The notes: generated by a model from the letters alone, not told the origin. A stretch of DNA of 64,000 bases from Methylobacterium sp. Leaf104 (GCF_001422885.1 NZ_LMMZ01000001.1:62753-126752), one strand, 5' to 3'. Shown: positions 41,106-50,168, counted from the first letter of the stretch. A program made the numbers and translations.

Positions 41106-42743
41106 CTGACGGCCATCCGCACCCTCCGCTTCCTCCTCGGCGACCAGCTCACCCGGCGCATCGCCACCCTGACCGATCTCGATCCGGAGCACGACGTCGT
41201 GCTGATGGTCGAGGTCCGGGCGGAGGCGACCTATGTCCGCCACCACAAGCAGAAGATCGCGTTCCTGTTCTCGGCGATGCGCCACTTCGCGGCCGAGCTG
41301 GAGGCGGAGGGCATCACCGTCGACTACGTCCGCCTCAATGCTCCGGACAACACCGGCAGCTTCACCGGCGAACTGGCGCGGGCGGTCGCGCGCCACGCGG
41401 TCGACCGGGTCGTCGTGACCGAGCCCGGCGAGTGGCGGGTCTGGGAGATGATGGAGGGCTGGCGCGCCGATCTCGGGCCGCCGGTGGAGATCCGCGACGA
41501 CAACCGCTTCCTCTGTCCGCGCGCGGCCTTCGCCGACTGGGCCGGCGATCGCCGGAGCCTGCGCATGGAGACGTTCTACCGCGGCATGCGCCGGCGGACC
41601 GGCCTGCTGATGGAGGGCGCCGAGCCCGTCGGCGGCCGCTGGAACTTCGACCCCGAGAATCGCAAGGGCCTGCCGAAGGGGCACGTCCTGCCCGAGCGCA
41701 TCGCCTTTCCGCCGGATGCCGTGACCCGGGAGGTCATCGCCCTCGTCGAAGCGGAGTTCGCCGATCACTTCGGCGAGACCGACGCCTTCGCCTGGCCGGT
41801 GACCCGGACCGAGGCCGTCGCGGCCTTCAAACACTTCCTCGCCGTGGGCCTTCCCGCCTTCGGCGACTACCAGGACGCGATGCGCGCCGGCGCGCCGTTC
41901 CTGTACCACGCGCTGATCGGGCCGGCGCTGAATGCCGGGCTCCTGACGCCGGAGGAGGTCTGCCGGGCGGCGGAGCGCGCCTACCGCGCGGGCGAGGCCC
42001 CGCTCCACTGCGTCGAGGGCTTCATCCGCCAGATCCTCGGCTGGCGGGAATACGTGCGCGGCCTGTACTGGGCGCGGATGCCGGACTACGCGGGCTCGAA
42101 CGCCCTCGAGGCCACCCGCGACCTGCCGTGGTTCTACTGGTCCGGCGAGACCGGGATGAACTGTCTGCGGGAGTGCATCGGCGCCACCCGCACCCACGCC
42201 TATGCCCACCACATCCAGCGCCTGATGGTGACGGGAAACTTCGCGCTCCTCGCCGGGATCGCGCCGGCGCAGGTCGAGGAATGGTACCTCGTCGTCTACG
42301 CCGATGCCTACGAGTGGGTCGAACTGCCCAACGTCCACGGCATGGTGCTCTGGGCCGATGGCGGCGTGATGGGCTCGAAGCCCTACGCGGCCTCGGGCGC
42401 CTACATCAACCGCATGTCCGATTACTGCCTGGGCTGCGCCTACGACGTGGCGCAGAAGACCGGCGCCACGGCCTGCCCGTTCAACTACCTCTACTGGGAC
42501 TTTCTGATCCGGCACGCCGAGCGCCTCGCGGACAATCCCCGCCTCGCCATGCCCTACCGCACCCTGGCGCGCATGGACCCCGCCAAGCGAGCCGCCATCG
42601 TCGAGGATGCGGCCCGCTTCCTCGATGGGCTCGACGCCGCGCCCTCCGCTCCCAGGGTCGAGCAGGGACACCTGGACCTGGCGCCGCCCCGCTCCGGCGC
42701 GGGCCGCCGTCCCGCCGGGGGCAAGACTCCATCAAGGGGTTAA
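41106..42743 (+). CDS. FeS-containing (6-4) photolyase / cryptochrome family protein
   Basis: This is a light-driven DNA repair enzyme of the FeS-BCP type (PhrB of Agrobacterium). The 545-residue frame has LRFLLGDQL near the start, the conserved GEWRVWEMM, and the four cluster cysteines Cys353, Cys441, Cys444 and Cys457, each exactly three residues from PhrB Cys350, 438, 441 and 454. That constant offset puts the true N-terminus within a few codons of 41106. No ATG, GTG or TTG exists there in frame; CTG at 41106 is the best candidate. It directly follows a run of seven G (41098-41104). Confidence 0.85.
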   Translation: MTAIRTLRFLLGDQLTRRIATLTDLDPEHDVVLMVEVRAEATYVRHHKQKIAFLFSAMRHFAAELEAEGITVDYVRLNAPDNTGSFTGELARAVARHAVDRVVVTEPGEWRVWEMMEGWRADLGPPVEIRDDNRFLCPRAAFADWAGDRRSLRMETFYRGMRRRTGLLMEGAEPVGGRWNFDPENRKGLPKGHVLPERIAFPPDAVTREVIALVEAEFADHFGETDAFAWPVTRTEAVAAFKHFLAVGLPAFGDYQDAMRAGAPFLYHALIGPALNAGLLTPEEVCRAAERAYRAGEAPLHCVEGFIRQILGWREYVRGLYWARMPDYAGSNALEATRDLPWFYWSGETGMNCLRECIGATRTHAYAHHIQRLMVTGNFALLAGIAPAQVEEWYLVVYADAYEWVELPNVHGMVLWADGGVMGSKPYAASGAYINRMSDYCLGCAYDVAQKTGATACPFNYLYWDFLIRHAERLADNPRLAMPYRTLARMDPAKRAAIVEDAARFLDGLDAAPSAPRVEQGHLDLAPPRSGAGRRPAGGKTPSRG

Positions 42744-42761
42744 GCCCGCCAGGACGTAGGG

Positions 42762-43496
42762 CTACCAAGGAGTCCAGACGCTGAGGCCGAGATAGGGGCC
42801 GGGGTCCTGATCGCTGGCGAGTTGCAGCCCGGCCGAGAGGCGCAGGCTGAAGCGGCCGAGGGCGAAATCCGTGGCGTGCAGCCCGACATTCCATTTCCGG
42901 TAGCCGGTCTCGTCCCCGTAGAGGGAGATTTCGGGTCCGAGATAGGCGTCCCAGCCCCCCGTGCCCCAGCCCCGCGTCCCCCAGGACAGGCGGCCCCAGG
43001 CGCTCATGCGGGTGGTGCCGGCGATCAGCGTGGCGGTGAGCAGGGTCGCGTCGGTGGGGCGGGCCCAGACCTCGCCGTGCAGGCGCAGGCCGAAGCGGGG
43101 CGCCAGGGCATGGACGCAGCCGCAGCCCGACACCACCTCCATCGTTCCTTCGGGGCCCGCATAGGCGGCAACGACGCCCCAGTCCCGAAACCATTGGTAG
43201 CCGAGCACGACCGCACCGATCGCGGTGTCGCGGGTGACGGCCCCCTCCCGGCGCCGCTGGCCCCCGAGGCTGCCCAGGGCCACGAAGCCCTCCCGATCGA
43301 GCCGATCCAGCGCCACCTTCGCGCCCGTGGTGACGAAGACGGAAGGACTTGCCTCCAGGCTCCCGAACAGGAGGACCGAGGCGGGCGAGGAGGCCAGGGC
43401 CGGCCCAGCGAGGACGGAGGCGGACCAGGCGGCCATGCCGGCCAGGATCGCCGGGCCGCGCCCCGGTTTCGGAACATCTCCTGCCGTCGGTCCCAC
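42762..43496 (-). CDS. bcsS: Cellulose biosynthesis protein BcsS family
   Basis: A 244-residue predicted outer-membrane protein. It has a long signal region (cleavage near residue 35, GPALA-SS) and the family features VLLFGSLEASPSVFVTTGAKVALDRLDREGFVALGS and WDAYLGPEISLYGDETGYRKWNVGLHATDFALGRFS. The C-terminus ends in aromatic Trp-Thr-Pro-Trp, as in beta-barrels. BcsS is named from cellulose clusters, but no cellulose synthase genes are here, so the role is uncertain. An internal ATG at 43436 could be the true start. Confidence 0.75.
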   Translation of the reverse strand: MGPTAGDVPKPGRGPAILAGMAAWSASVLAGPALASSPASVLLFGSLEASPSVFVTTGAKVALDRLDREGFVALGSLGGQRRREGAVTRDTAIGAVVLGYQWFRDWGVVAAYAGPEGTMEVVSGCGCVHALAPRFGLRLHGEVWARPTDATLLTATLIAGTTRMSAWGRLSWGTRGWGTGGWDAYLGPEISLYGDETGYRKWNVGLHATDFALGRFSLRLSAGLQLASDQDPGPYLGLSVWTPW

Positions 43497-43755
43497 GGGC
43501 GGCCTGCCTCGACCTCGAAGAAGGCTTCAATCTTCCGAAGCCAGACCCGAAATGCAATCTCCGGTCCGTAAAGGACGGGTATAATCCAAGATTGGTTGCA
43601 TCCGGCGCGGCCGATAGATTGCTGTTCCCGCGTGCTGATCACCTTACGGAAACGAATCGTCGATGTGGCAACTCTAAATTGACGGCGCGTGCCCGAGGCA
43701 CCCGTCGCGTTCGGCCACCGCCGTCCCGGCCGCCGCGAATCGCGGCCGTCCCGGC

Positions 43756-44436
43756 GTGCGGATGCGCCGCTTGGCCTGCGCGTCCATCTCGGCTACAGCC
43801 CGGCTCAGGACAGTCGCCAATGGCCGAGCTTTCTTGTCACCTGCTGCCAGAACTTCCGAGGTTCTCACCGTGCTCGCCGAGCAGGAAGGGGAACGGCTGA
43901 CAGTCGGTGACATCGTCGCCGTCCTGAAGGATCGCGCCTTCGCGCTCCTCATCGTGATCCTCGGATTGCCCAACTGCCTGCCGATGCCGCCGCCGATCCC
44001 GCTGGTCTGCGGGCTCCTGCTGCTCCTGGTGGCGATCCAGATCACGGCCGGCATGGCCTCGCCCTGGCTGCCGCGGGCGCTGCTGCGCCGGTCCGTCGCC
44101 CGCAGCGACGTCGAGCGGGCAGCCAACCGGGCCGTGCCGCTGCTGCGCCGCCTCGAGCACTGGTCGCGCCCGCGCATGAGCCTGTTCGAGACGGCCCTCG
44201 GCATGCGCGGCATCGGCCTCATCCTGCTCACGCTGTCGCTGGCCCTGATCGTCGCCGCGCCGATCGTCGGGCAGATTCCCCTCGGTCTCGCCATCTGCCT
44301 CGTCGGCCTCGGACTCGTCGAGCGCGACGGCGTCGTGGTGCTGGGCGGCCTCGCCATCGGGGCGGTGGGCGTCCTTCTCAATGCCGGCTTCGTCTACGCC
44401 ATCATCTCCGGCCTGATGAGCCTCTTCAACCTCTAG
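43756..44436 (+). CDS. exoD: ExoD family membrane protein
   Basis: A membrane protein of the ExoD family, first found in rhizobial exopolysaccharide and alkali-tolerance studies; biochemical role unknown. The conserved part begins TSEVLTVLAEQEGERLTVGDIVAVLKDRAFALLIVILGLPNCLPMPPPIPLV, followed by four hydrophobic segments. The start is unsure: GTG 43756 gives 226 residues, while TTG 43834 or GTG 43870 would be closer to the usual length near 190-200. The upstream 43497-43755 shows no other feature. Confidence 0.8.
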   Translation: MRMRRLACASISATARLRTVANGRAFLSPAARTSEVLTVLAEQEGERLTVGDIVAVLKDRAFALLIVILGLPNCLPMPPPIPLVCGLLLLLVAIQITAGMASPWLPRALLRRSVARSDVERAANRAVPLLRRLEHWSRPRMSLFETALGMRGIGLILLTLSLALIVAAPIVGQIPLGLAICLVGLGLVERDGVVVLGGLAIGAVGVLLNAGFVYAIISGLMSLFNL

Positions 44437-44461
44437 GGTTTCGTCCTGAGGCCCCGGCCCG

Positions 44462-45328
44462 TCAGGCCTCCAGGTGGCGGGCGCGGACGAGCCGGTAGAC
44501 GAGCCCGCCCCGGCGTCCGACCATCATCGAGACGAGATAGAGGCCGCCGGCCGCCAGCACGATCGCCGGGCCGGTCGGGACATCGGCCTGATAGGACACG
44601 CTGAGACCGATCACGCTCGACAGCATCGCGATCAGCACCGAGACCGGGATCATGCCCGACAGGTCCGCCGCCCAGAACCGCGCCGCGATGGCGGGCAGCA
44701 GCATCAGCCCCACCGCCAGCAGGGTCCCCAGGGCCTGGAACCCGCCCACGAGGTTCATCACCACGAGCCCGAGGAAGGCGTAGTGGACCGGGGCGCCGGC
44801 GCGACTGACCGTGCGCAGGAACAGCGGATCGACGCATTCCATCACCAGGGGCCGGTAGATCGCCGCCAGGCCGAACAGGGTCACGGTGGCGATGCCCCCG
44901 AGCAGCCAGAGAGCCGGATCGTCGAGGGCGAGCACGGTGCCGAACAGGATGTGCAGCAGGTCGATCTGCGATCCGCGCAGGGAGACCAGCAGGACGCCGC
45001 CGGCCAGCGAGATCAGGTAGAAGGCCGCCAGGCTCGCATCCTCCTTGATCACGGTGGAGCGGGTGACGAGCCCCGCCATCAGCGCCACCGCGAGGCCGGC
45101 GGCGAGCCCCCCCAGGGTCATGGCCGGCAGGGACAGCCCCGCCACCAGGAAGCCCACCGCCGCCCCGGGCAGGATCGCGTGGCTCATGGCGTCGCTCATC
45201 AGGCTCATGCGCCGCAGCATCAGGAACACGCCGACGGGCGGGGCCGAGAGCGACAGAGCGAGGCAGCCGACCAGCGCCCGGCGCATAAAGCCGAATTCGA
45301 CGAAGGGTCCGAACAGGAGATCGATCAC
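44462..45328 (-). CDS. znuB: Zinc/manganese ABC transporter permease
   Basis: The 288-residue integral membrane permease of a metal-chelate ABC importer (ZnuB type) has about eight hydrophobic helices and family stretches MSLMSDAMSHAILPGAAVGFL and FKALGT-like FQALGTLLAVGLMLLPAIAAR. The start is a GTG at 45328 that overlaps the ATPase stop (GTGA), so translation is coupled. The divergent zur gene indicates zinc as the substrate. Confidence 0.9.
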   Translation of the reverse strand: MIDLLFGPFVEFGFMRRALVGCLALSLSAPPVGVFLMLRRMSLMSDAMSHAILPGAAVGFLVAGLSLPAMTLGGLAAGLAVALMAGLVTRSTVIKEDASLAAFYLISLAGGVLLVSLRGSQIDLLHILFGTVLALDDPALWLLGGIATVTLFGLAAIYRPLVMECVDPLFLRTVSRAGAPVHYAFLGLVVMNLVGGFQALGTLLAVGLMLLPAIAARFWAADLSGMIPVSVLIAMLSSVIGLSVSYQADVPTGPAIVLAAGGLYLVSMMVGRRGGLVYRLVRARHLEA

Positions 45329-46221
45329 GCGGCGTGCCCATGGTCGTGCGCGGATTTTGGGCCGGGCGCGGGTTTCTGGCCGTGCACGGGGTCCCGGTCG
45401 TGCGCAGCCCCGTGATCGTGGCTGTGCGGATGGGCGGCGTCATGCGCGTGCGCATGGCCGTGAGCCGGGCCGGCCTCCTCGTGGCGGCCGCAGACCGCCG
45501 CATCCTCGTCCCAGGCCTCCGACAGGCTCTGGGCGCGGGCGAGATTCGGGGCCGTGAGCACCCGATCGGTCGGCCCCCAGGCCACCGCCTCCCGGGCGAG
45601 GAGCAGGGTCTGCGGGAAGTGGCTCCGAACCTGCCCGAGATCGTGCAGGGCGGCCACGATGGTGCGTCCCTGCCCGTGCCAGGTCCGCACCAGGGCCAGG
45701 AGGTCGGCGGTGGTGCGTCCGTCGACGCCGGTGAACGGCTCGTCGAGGAGGAGCACGCGGGCCTCCTGCACGATCAGGCGGGCGAACAGGGCGCGCTGGA
45801 ACTGGCCGCCCGACAGGGTGCCGATCAGGCGCTTCTCGAACCCGGCGAGGCCGACGGCGGCCAAGGCCTCCAGGAGCGTCGCCCGGTGGCGCCGCGTGCT
45901 CCGCCAGGGACCGAGGCGGCGCCACAGGCCCATGGCCACGAGGTCGAGGACGCTAAGGGGGAAGCTGCGGTCGATCTCCGCCGCCTGGGGCAGGTAGGCG
46001 ATGGCGTCGTCGAGGCCCGGTCGCGCGATCCGGCCCTCCAGGCAAGGAATCTCGCCGACGATGCCCTTCAGGAGCGTCGACTTTCCGGCCCCGTTGGGCC
46101 CGACCAGGGCGAGGAGCGCGCCGGGGGGGATGATCCCGTCGAGGTGATGGACCGCCGGATGGCGATCGTAGCCGAGGGTCAGGCCGTGGAGCGCGATGGC
46201 GCCGGGCAGGTCGGCGCTCAT
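45325..46221 (-). CDS. znuC: Zinc ABC transporter ATPase with His-rich tail
   Basis: The ATPase of the zinc importer. The 298-residue product has Walker A ([13 protein letters not shown]), signature LSGGQFQRALFARL and Walker B VLLLDEPFTGVD. After about residue 245 it continues with a tail rich in His, Asp and Ala (HGHAHAHDAAHPHSHDHG) that can bind metal. The ATG at 46221 overlaps the stop of the small ORF upstream (ATGA). No znuA binding-protein gene is in the window. Confidence 0.9.
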   Translation of the reverse strand: MSADLPGAIALHGLTLGYDRHPAVHHLDGIIPPGALLALVGPNGAGKSTLLKGIVGEIPCLEGRIARPGLDDAIAYLPQAAEIDRSFPLSVLDLVAMGLWRRLGPWRSTRRHRATLLEALAAVGLAGFEKRLIGTLSGGQFQRALFARLIVQEARVLLLDEPFTGVDGRTTADLLALVRTWHGQGRTIVAALHDLGQVRSHFPQTLLLAREAVAWGPTDRVLTAPNLARAQSLSEAWDEDAAVCGRHEEAGPAHGHAHAHDAAHPHSHDHGAAHDRDPVHGQKPAPGPKSAHDHGHAA

Positions 46222-46349
46222 CGAGAGGCCCAGAGGACCGCGCCCCAGAGGAGCAGGGCCAGCACCGCGGCCACCGCGAAGCGCAGGGACGCGCCGGCCT
46301 GGAACAGGGAGGGGCGGGGGGAAACGGGAGGACGCGGGTGTCGGGTCAC
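46218..46349 (-). CDS. Small 43-residue membrane ORF before znuC
   Basis: A GTG-started ORF (MTRHPRPPVSPRPSLFQAGA...) with a Pro/Arg-rich N-terminus and one hydrophobic segment from about residue 22 to 41 (LRFAVAAVLALLLWGAVLW). Its TGA overlaps the znuC ATG by 4 nt, as the other genes of this operon do, and it starts close to the Zur-like operator. The overlap and the membrane helix argue that it is a real gene in the zinc operon. Function unknown; no family recognised. Confidence 0.55.
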   Translation of the reverse strand: MTRHPRPPVSPRPSLFQAGASLRFAVAAVLALLLWGAVLWASR

Positions 46350-46392
46350 GGATGGATCATTTGCCCGAACGGGAGCGCCGGCTTATGTTGGG

Positions 46393-46409
46393 GTGATACA
46401 CTGTAACAC
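46393..46409. promoter_or_regulatory. Candidate Zur box
   Basis: GTGATAC and GTAACAC, three bases apart, form an imperfect inverted repeat (6 of 7 pairs) in the 121-nt divergent gap between the zinc transporter operon and zur. Size and position fit an operator for a Fur-family zinc repressor acting on both sides. It differs from the AT-rich enterobacterial Zur consensus. Confidence 0.5.
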
Positions 46410-46470
46410 TCGGGCAGTTCAACGGGCCGGGTTCATCCGACAGGCCGGGTCCTTCCAGCAGCCCGGGTTC

Positions 46471-46971
46471 ATGGGGCAGACCATGCACGACCATGCGGCG
46501 ACGCATGACCACGGTTGCGGCGGGGCGCCGGAGGCGATCGCTCGGGCGGAGCGCCTGTGCCGCGAACGCGACCTGCAATTCACCCGGCTGCGCCGCGACG
46601 TGCTGGCGGCCGTGGCGGGACAGACGCGGCCGATGGGCGCCTACGACATCGCCGAGGCCCTGAGCGAGCCGGGACGGCGGGTCGCGGCGGTCTCGGTCTA
46701 CCGGGCCCTCGACTTTCTCACCGAGCACGGGCTCGTGCACCGCATCGCCAGCCGCAACGCCTTCGTGTCCTGCGGCCATTCCCACACGGACGGTGCCGGC
46801 CTCGTCTTCCTCATCTGCCGGAACTGCGGCACCATCGACGAGACCACCTCGCCGGAAGTGGAGGATCAGCTCGGCCGCACCCTGGCCAAGGCCGGGTTCC
46901 GGCCGACGAGCCGGATCCTCGAGGTCGAGGGCGAGTGCGGTGCCTGTCTCGGCCGGTCCGCCGAGGAGTGA
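46471..46971 (+). CDS. zur: Fur family transcriptional repressor, Zur
   Basis: A zinc-responsive repressor. The 166-residue product has a winged-helix domain (LQFTRLRRDVLAAVAGQTRPMGAYDIAEALS) and a dimerisation domain with structural zinc cysteines in CRNCG and CGACLG, plus VSCGHSHTD. The His-rich N-terminus (MHDHAATHDHGCG) is unusual. An ATG at 46483 is an alternative start. Divergence from znuBC identifies it as Zur rather than Fur or Mur. Confidence 0.88.
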   Translation: MGQTMHDHAATHDHGCGGAPEAIARAERLCRERDLQFTRLRRDVLAAVAGQTRPMGAYDIAEALSEPGRRVAAVSVYRALDFLTEHGLVHRIASRNAFVSCGHSHTDGAGLVFLICRNCGTIDETTSPEVEDQLGRTLAKAGFRPTSRILEVEGECGACLGRSAEE

Positions 46972-46993
46972 AGTTCGGGCGGACCGGTCCGTC

Positions 46994-48559
46994 TCAGCAG
47001 GCGTTCCTGTAGGCGCGCCGCGAGAACACCGTCATGAACATGATCCGCAGGTCGAGCCAGATCGACCAGTTGTCGATGTAGTGCAGGTCGTGCTGGACCC
47101 GCCGCTCCATGTCGAGATCGGTGAGGGTTTCCCCGCGCAGGCCGTTCACCTGCGCCCAGCCGGTGATGCCCGGCATCACGTTGTGGCGCCGGGCGTAGAG
47201 CGCGATGCGGTTCTCGAAGCTGCGGTCATGCGCCAGGGCATGGGGACGCGGCCCGACGAGGGACATCTCGCCGAGCACGACGTTGAGGAGCTGGGGCAAT
47301 TCGTCGATGTTGGAGCGGCGCAGCACCCGGCCGATCGGCGTGATGCGGCTGTCGTTGCGGGTCGCCTGCTTGAAGACCGTTTCCGGCTCCGCCTTCATGC
47401 TGCGGAACTTGAAGACGCCGAAGGGCTGCTGGTTGAAGCCGTAGCGTTTCTGGCGGAAGAACACCGGACCCGGGCTGTCGATCTTCACCAGCACCGCCAC
47501 CACGAGAAAGAGCGGGCTGAGCAGCACCAGGGCCACCAGGGCCAGGGCGAGATCGAGGCTGCGCTTTAGGAACAACTCGCCGGCCTGCAGCGGGCGGCGC
47601 CCGATATTGATGCCCGAGAGGCGGCCGACCCGGGCGAGGGTCAGGTCTGGGAACCGGTCCATCACCGAGCCGGGGCGCAGATGCAGGGCCGCCGGCACCC
47701 GCAGGAACGCATCGATGCAGCGCTCGATATCCGAGGCCTCCGACCACGGCACCAGGATGAACACGTCGTCCGGGCGCAGGAAGCGCACCACGGAGACGGC
47801 CAGATCGAGATCCTCCGACATCTGGGCGGTGCGGGACGCCGCATCGGCCACCGGGTCGAGGGCGCGCAGGTAGCTCGTCCCGATCACGCGAAGTCCGAGC
47901 GCCTCCGGGTCGTTGTGGGCGTAGAAGCGGGCGATGTCCTCCTCGTAGCCGACGAGATGGACGCGGTTGGTGTTGCCGGAGGTCGTCGCCGCCGCGCTGC
48001 GGACCACGCGCAGCATCGCCCCGCGGGCCAGCAGCACCGCCGGCAGCCCGGTCAGGAAGAACCCCAGGGAAACGAGGCGCGAATACTCGTGGGTCGTCTT
48101 CGTCGCGAAGCCGATCAGCAGGACGATGGCCCAGGCGCCGGTCCAGACCGTCGCCGCCCGGCGCAGGTGGGGCCGACGCGACAGCAGCGTCTCGATGTTG
48201 TAGTCCTCGCGCACGAGGTTGGTCAGCAGGACGAAGAGCGCGATCAGGGCGGCGAGTTCGAAGCTGCCGCTGCGGGCCGCCATCGGCACCGTGCCGTCGA
48301 AGGCGGCGTGGTAGGCGAGATCGATGCCCGCCGCGACGAGGAAGATGACGAGGATCTCCGCCAGGGCGGTCGCGGCCGAGAGGCCGATCCGGAAGGCGGT
48401 GCGGCTGCGGCGCGGCAGGAGCGCCGCCCAGACATCGCGGCGTGTCCGGAAGATCGGGAGTTTTTCGAGCGAGGCTGGGATGCGGTCATGAAACATCTGA
48501 AGCGCCATGTCCCATCCTGATGCGAAGACTGTGCGAATCTGAACCAAGTCACGAATCAA
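46994..48559 (-). CDS. Undecaprenyl-phosphate sugar phosphotransferase
   Basis: This protein moves a sugar-1-phosphate to undecaprenyl phosphate, the first step of exopolysaccharide assembly. The 521-residue product has four to five N-terminal helices, a CoA-binding-like middle domain and a C-terminal bacterial sugar transferase domain (KRSLDLALALVALVLLSPLF, DSPGPVFFRQKRYG, IDELPQLLNVVLGEMSLVGPRP). It has the WcaJ/ExoY architecture. No glycosyltransferases or Wzx/Wzy are adjacent, so it serves a pathway encoded elsewhere. An internal ATG at 48508 could be the start. Confidence 0.9.
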   Translation of the reverse strand: MIRDLVQIRTVFASGWDMALQMFHDRIPASLEKLPIFRTRRDVWAALLPRRSRTAFRIGLSAATALAEILVIFLVAAGIDLAYHAAFDGTVPMAARSGSFELAALIALFVLLTNLVREDYNIETLLSRRPHLRRAATVWTGAWAIVLLIGFATKTTHEYSRLVSLGFFLTGLPAVLLARGAMLRVVRSAAATTSGNTNRVHLVGYEEDIARFYAHNDPEALGLRVIGTSYLRALDPVADAASRTAQMSEDLDLAVSVVRFLRPDDVFILVPWSEASDIERCIDAFLRVPAALHLRPGSVMDRFPDLTLARVGRLSGINIGRRPLQAGELFLKRSLDLALALVALVLLSPLFLVVAVLVKIDSPGPVFFRQKRYGFNQQPFGVFKFRSMKAEPETVFKQATRNDSRITPIGRVLRRSNIDELPQLLNVVLGEMSLVGPRPHALAHDRSFENRIALYARRHNVMPGITGWAQVNGLRGETLTDLDMERRVQHDLHYIDNWSIWLDLRIMFMTVFSRRAYRNAC

Positions 48560-48949
48560 TCATGGTAACCGAGAATAGCGGTGCAAGTCCCGGGCCTGAA
48601 GCCCGCTGGACCTGTCCGGCGCAGGCTCAGGCAGCGTCTCCGAAGCCGCCGCAGGGCCGACCATTTGAATAGTCTTTGAAAAAGGAAAGTGTTCTTATCG
48701 AGCTATGCGCGTGGATCAACGGTCTGAAAACCGCACGGTGCATTGTGCACTGCCCAGCAACGCCGGTCCGGCGGATAGGGTTGCGCGAAGACTTGCTGTC
48801 GACATGTGCGCCGGGGCACGCGGCCTCCGACGCATCGAGGCCGGCCCGGGCGAGGCGCGCCGATCCTGTCCGGATCGACCGCCCTTTCTCGCGCACGGGA
48901 GACCGGCGCGGCGCGGACCCGATCGACGAATCAGGTCGGCGCGGCCGAA
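48560..48949. other. Gene-free stretch
   Basis: This 390-nt gap lies upstream of the sugar transferase and downstream of the monooxygenase gene, both on the minus strand. It should hold the sugar transferase promoter, but no clear hexamer pair was seen. Bases 48562-48600 contain AGCGGTGCAAGTCCCG, which resembles one conserved box of cobalamin riboswitches, without the rest of the structure. Confidence 0.5.
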
Positions 48950-49264
48950 TCAGCGCGCGACGGTTTGGATCGTCTCGAACCCTTCGAACTGCGGATGGCC
49001 CAGGTAGAGGGGCTTGGTCGACGGCACGCGGCCATGGGCTTTCCGGAACTGCTCCGAGCGGGTCCAGGCCTCGAAATCGGCCTTGGACGACCAGATCGTG
49101 TGGGAGGCATACAGGACGTGGTCTTCCGCTTCGGGACCGCGCAGTAGATGGAACTCGACGAAGCCCGGCATTTCGCCCAGATGACTGTCGCGCCCGAGCC
49201 AAACCTGCTCGAAATCTTCGGTCGCGTCCTTGACGACTTTGAAGCGATTCATTGCGATATACAT
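48950..49264 (-). CDS. Antibiotic biosynthesis monooxygenase (ABM) domain protein
   Basis: A 104-residue dimeric alpha/beta-barrel protein. MYIAMNRFKVVKDATEDFEQVWLGRDSHLGEMPGFVEFHLLRGP followed by YASHTIWSSKADFEAWTRSEQFRKAH matches the HmoA/IsdG-like branch, some members of which degrade haem. The position and substrate are not determined by context. The ATG at 49264 is supported by domain conservation. Confidence 0.8.
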   Translation of the reverse strand: MYIAMNRFKVVKDATEDFEQVWLGRDSHLGEMPGFVEFHLLRGPEAEDHVLYASHTIWSSKADFEAWTRSEQFRKAHGRVPSTKPLYLGHPQFEGFETIQTVAR

Positions 49265-49745
49265 GATCCACCTGGGTTTTTCGGCGTCGCGAACGATCCG
49301 GTCCGACACCCTAAACCTGGGGCGGCAGCGGCCGAAAGTCATCGCCCCGGCGCATGCGTCGCGCTCCGCCCGCTGAGATGCGGCCGCCGAAACCGGGGGC
49401 CGGGTCCGGATCCGTGACGCATCCGCAGAGGACCGGCCCGTTCGCAGTGCAGCGAAACTGGCGAGGGACGGATACAACGTCAGGCTTGCAATTTGTGCCG
49501 GCTTTGTGGTCAAGCTGTCAGAACGGTCACGGTCGATGCTGATGCGGAGTAAACATCTAGTGGCATTTGACTGCAGACAAGGATAGTCTCCTCCACCTCG
49601 TTCTATCGACGGTCGACTGCGCTGGTTTCGTGGCGAATGAACTTAAGGAATCCTGCACGCCTCCGTACGAAAGCGTTCAAACCTCATCGTCCCCGGGGCT
49701 GGTCCGGGCGGGGGCTGGGAAATTCTACAGGGACTGAATCGAGAG
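49265..49745. other. Divergent intergenic stretch
   Basis: This 481-nt region separates the minus-strand monooxygenase gene from the plus-strand XRE regulator and is noticeably lower in GC than the genes around it, mainly at 49490-49680. It should hold both promoters. TTGACT at 49567 is the best -35-like box, but no well-spaced -10 follows. No RNA gene was recognised. Confidence 0.5.
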
Positions 49746-50168
49746 ATGATGCCTAAGCAGACCACCGACGTCGATCGCCTCGTCGGATTGAGGATCACCG
49801 CCCTGCGCAAGGCGCGCGGTCTGAGCCAGACCGCGCTCGGAACCGCCGTCGGCGTGACCTTCCAGCAGGTTCAGAAATACGAGAAGGGGCAGAACCGCGT
49901 CGGCGCCGGGCGCCTGCGGGAGATCGCCCGTCTCCTGGAGGTCCCGGTCTCGGCGTTCTTCGAGGAGGACGAGGTCGGCGGCACCCAGTCCGACGTGTTC
50001 GGCTTTCTGAGCGCGCAGGGTGCCATCGAACTCCTGCGGGCCTACGCGCTGATCGAGGACGATCAGCTGCGACGCGACGTGCTCGCCATCGTGCGGACGG
50101 CCGCGAAGATGGGCAAGCAGGCGCCCGAGCCCGCCGCTGCGGCGCCCGCGGCCGTCGCCGCCAGCTAG
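49746..50168 (+). CDS. XRE family transcriptional regulator
   Basis: A 140-residue DNA-binding protein with one helix-turn-helix at about residues 15-70 (RITALRKARGLSQTALGTAVGVTFQQVQKYEKGQNRVGAGRLREIARLL) and a helical C-terminal domain. The form is that of the rhizobial PraR/SinR-like regulators. ATG 49746 and ATG 49749 are adjacent; the first follows GAGAG. Target genes cannot be inferred. Confidence 0.85.
   Translation: MMPKQTTDVDRLVGLRITALRKARGLSQTALGTAVGVTFQQVQKYEKGQNRVGAGRLREIARLLEVPVSAFFEEDEVGGTQSDVFGFLSAQGAIELLRAYALIEDDQLRRDVLAIVRTAAKMGKQAPEPAAAAPAAVAAS

Noticed and set aside
48562..48620. AGCGGTGCAAGTCCCG and CCCGC-like sequence resembling conserved parts of a cobalamin riboswitch
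   Set aside because: Only one box fits; the other conserved segments and the pairing arms are missing, and the plus-strand gene that it could control does not exist. The cob genes are far away.
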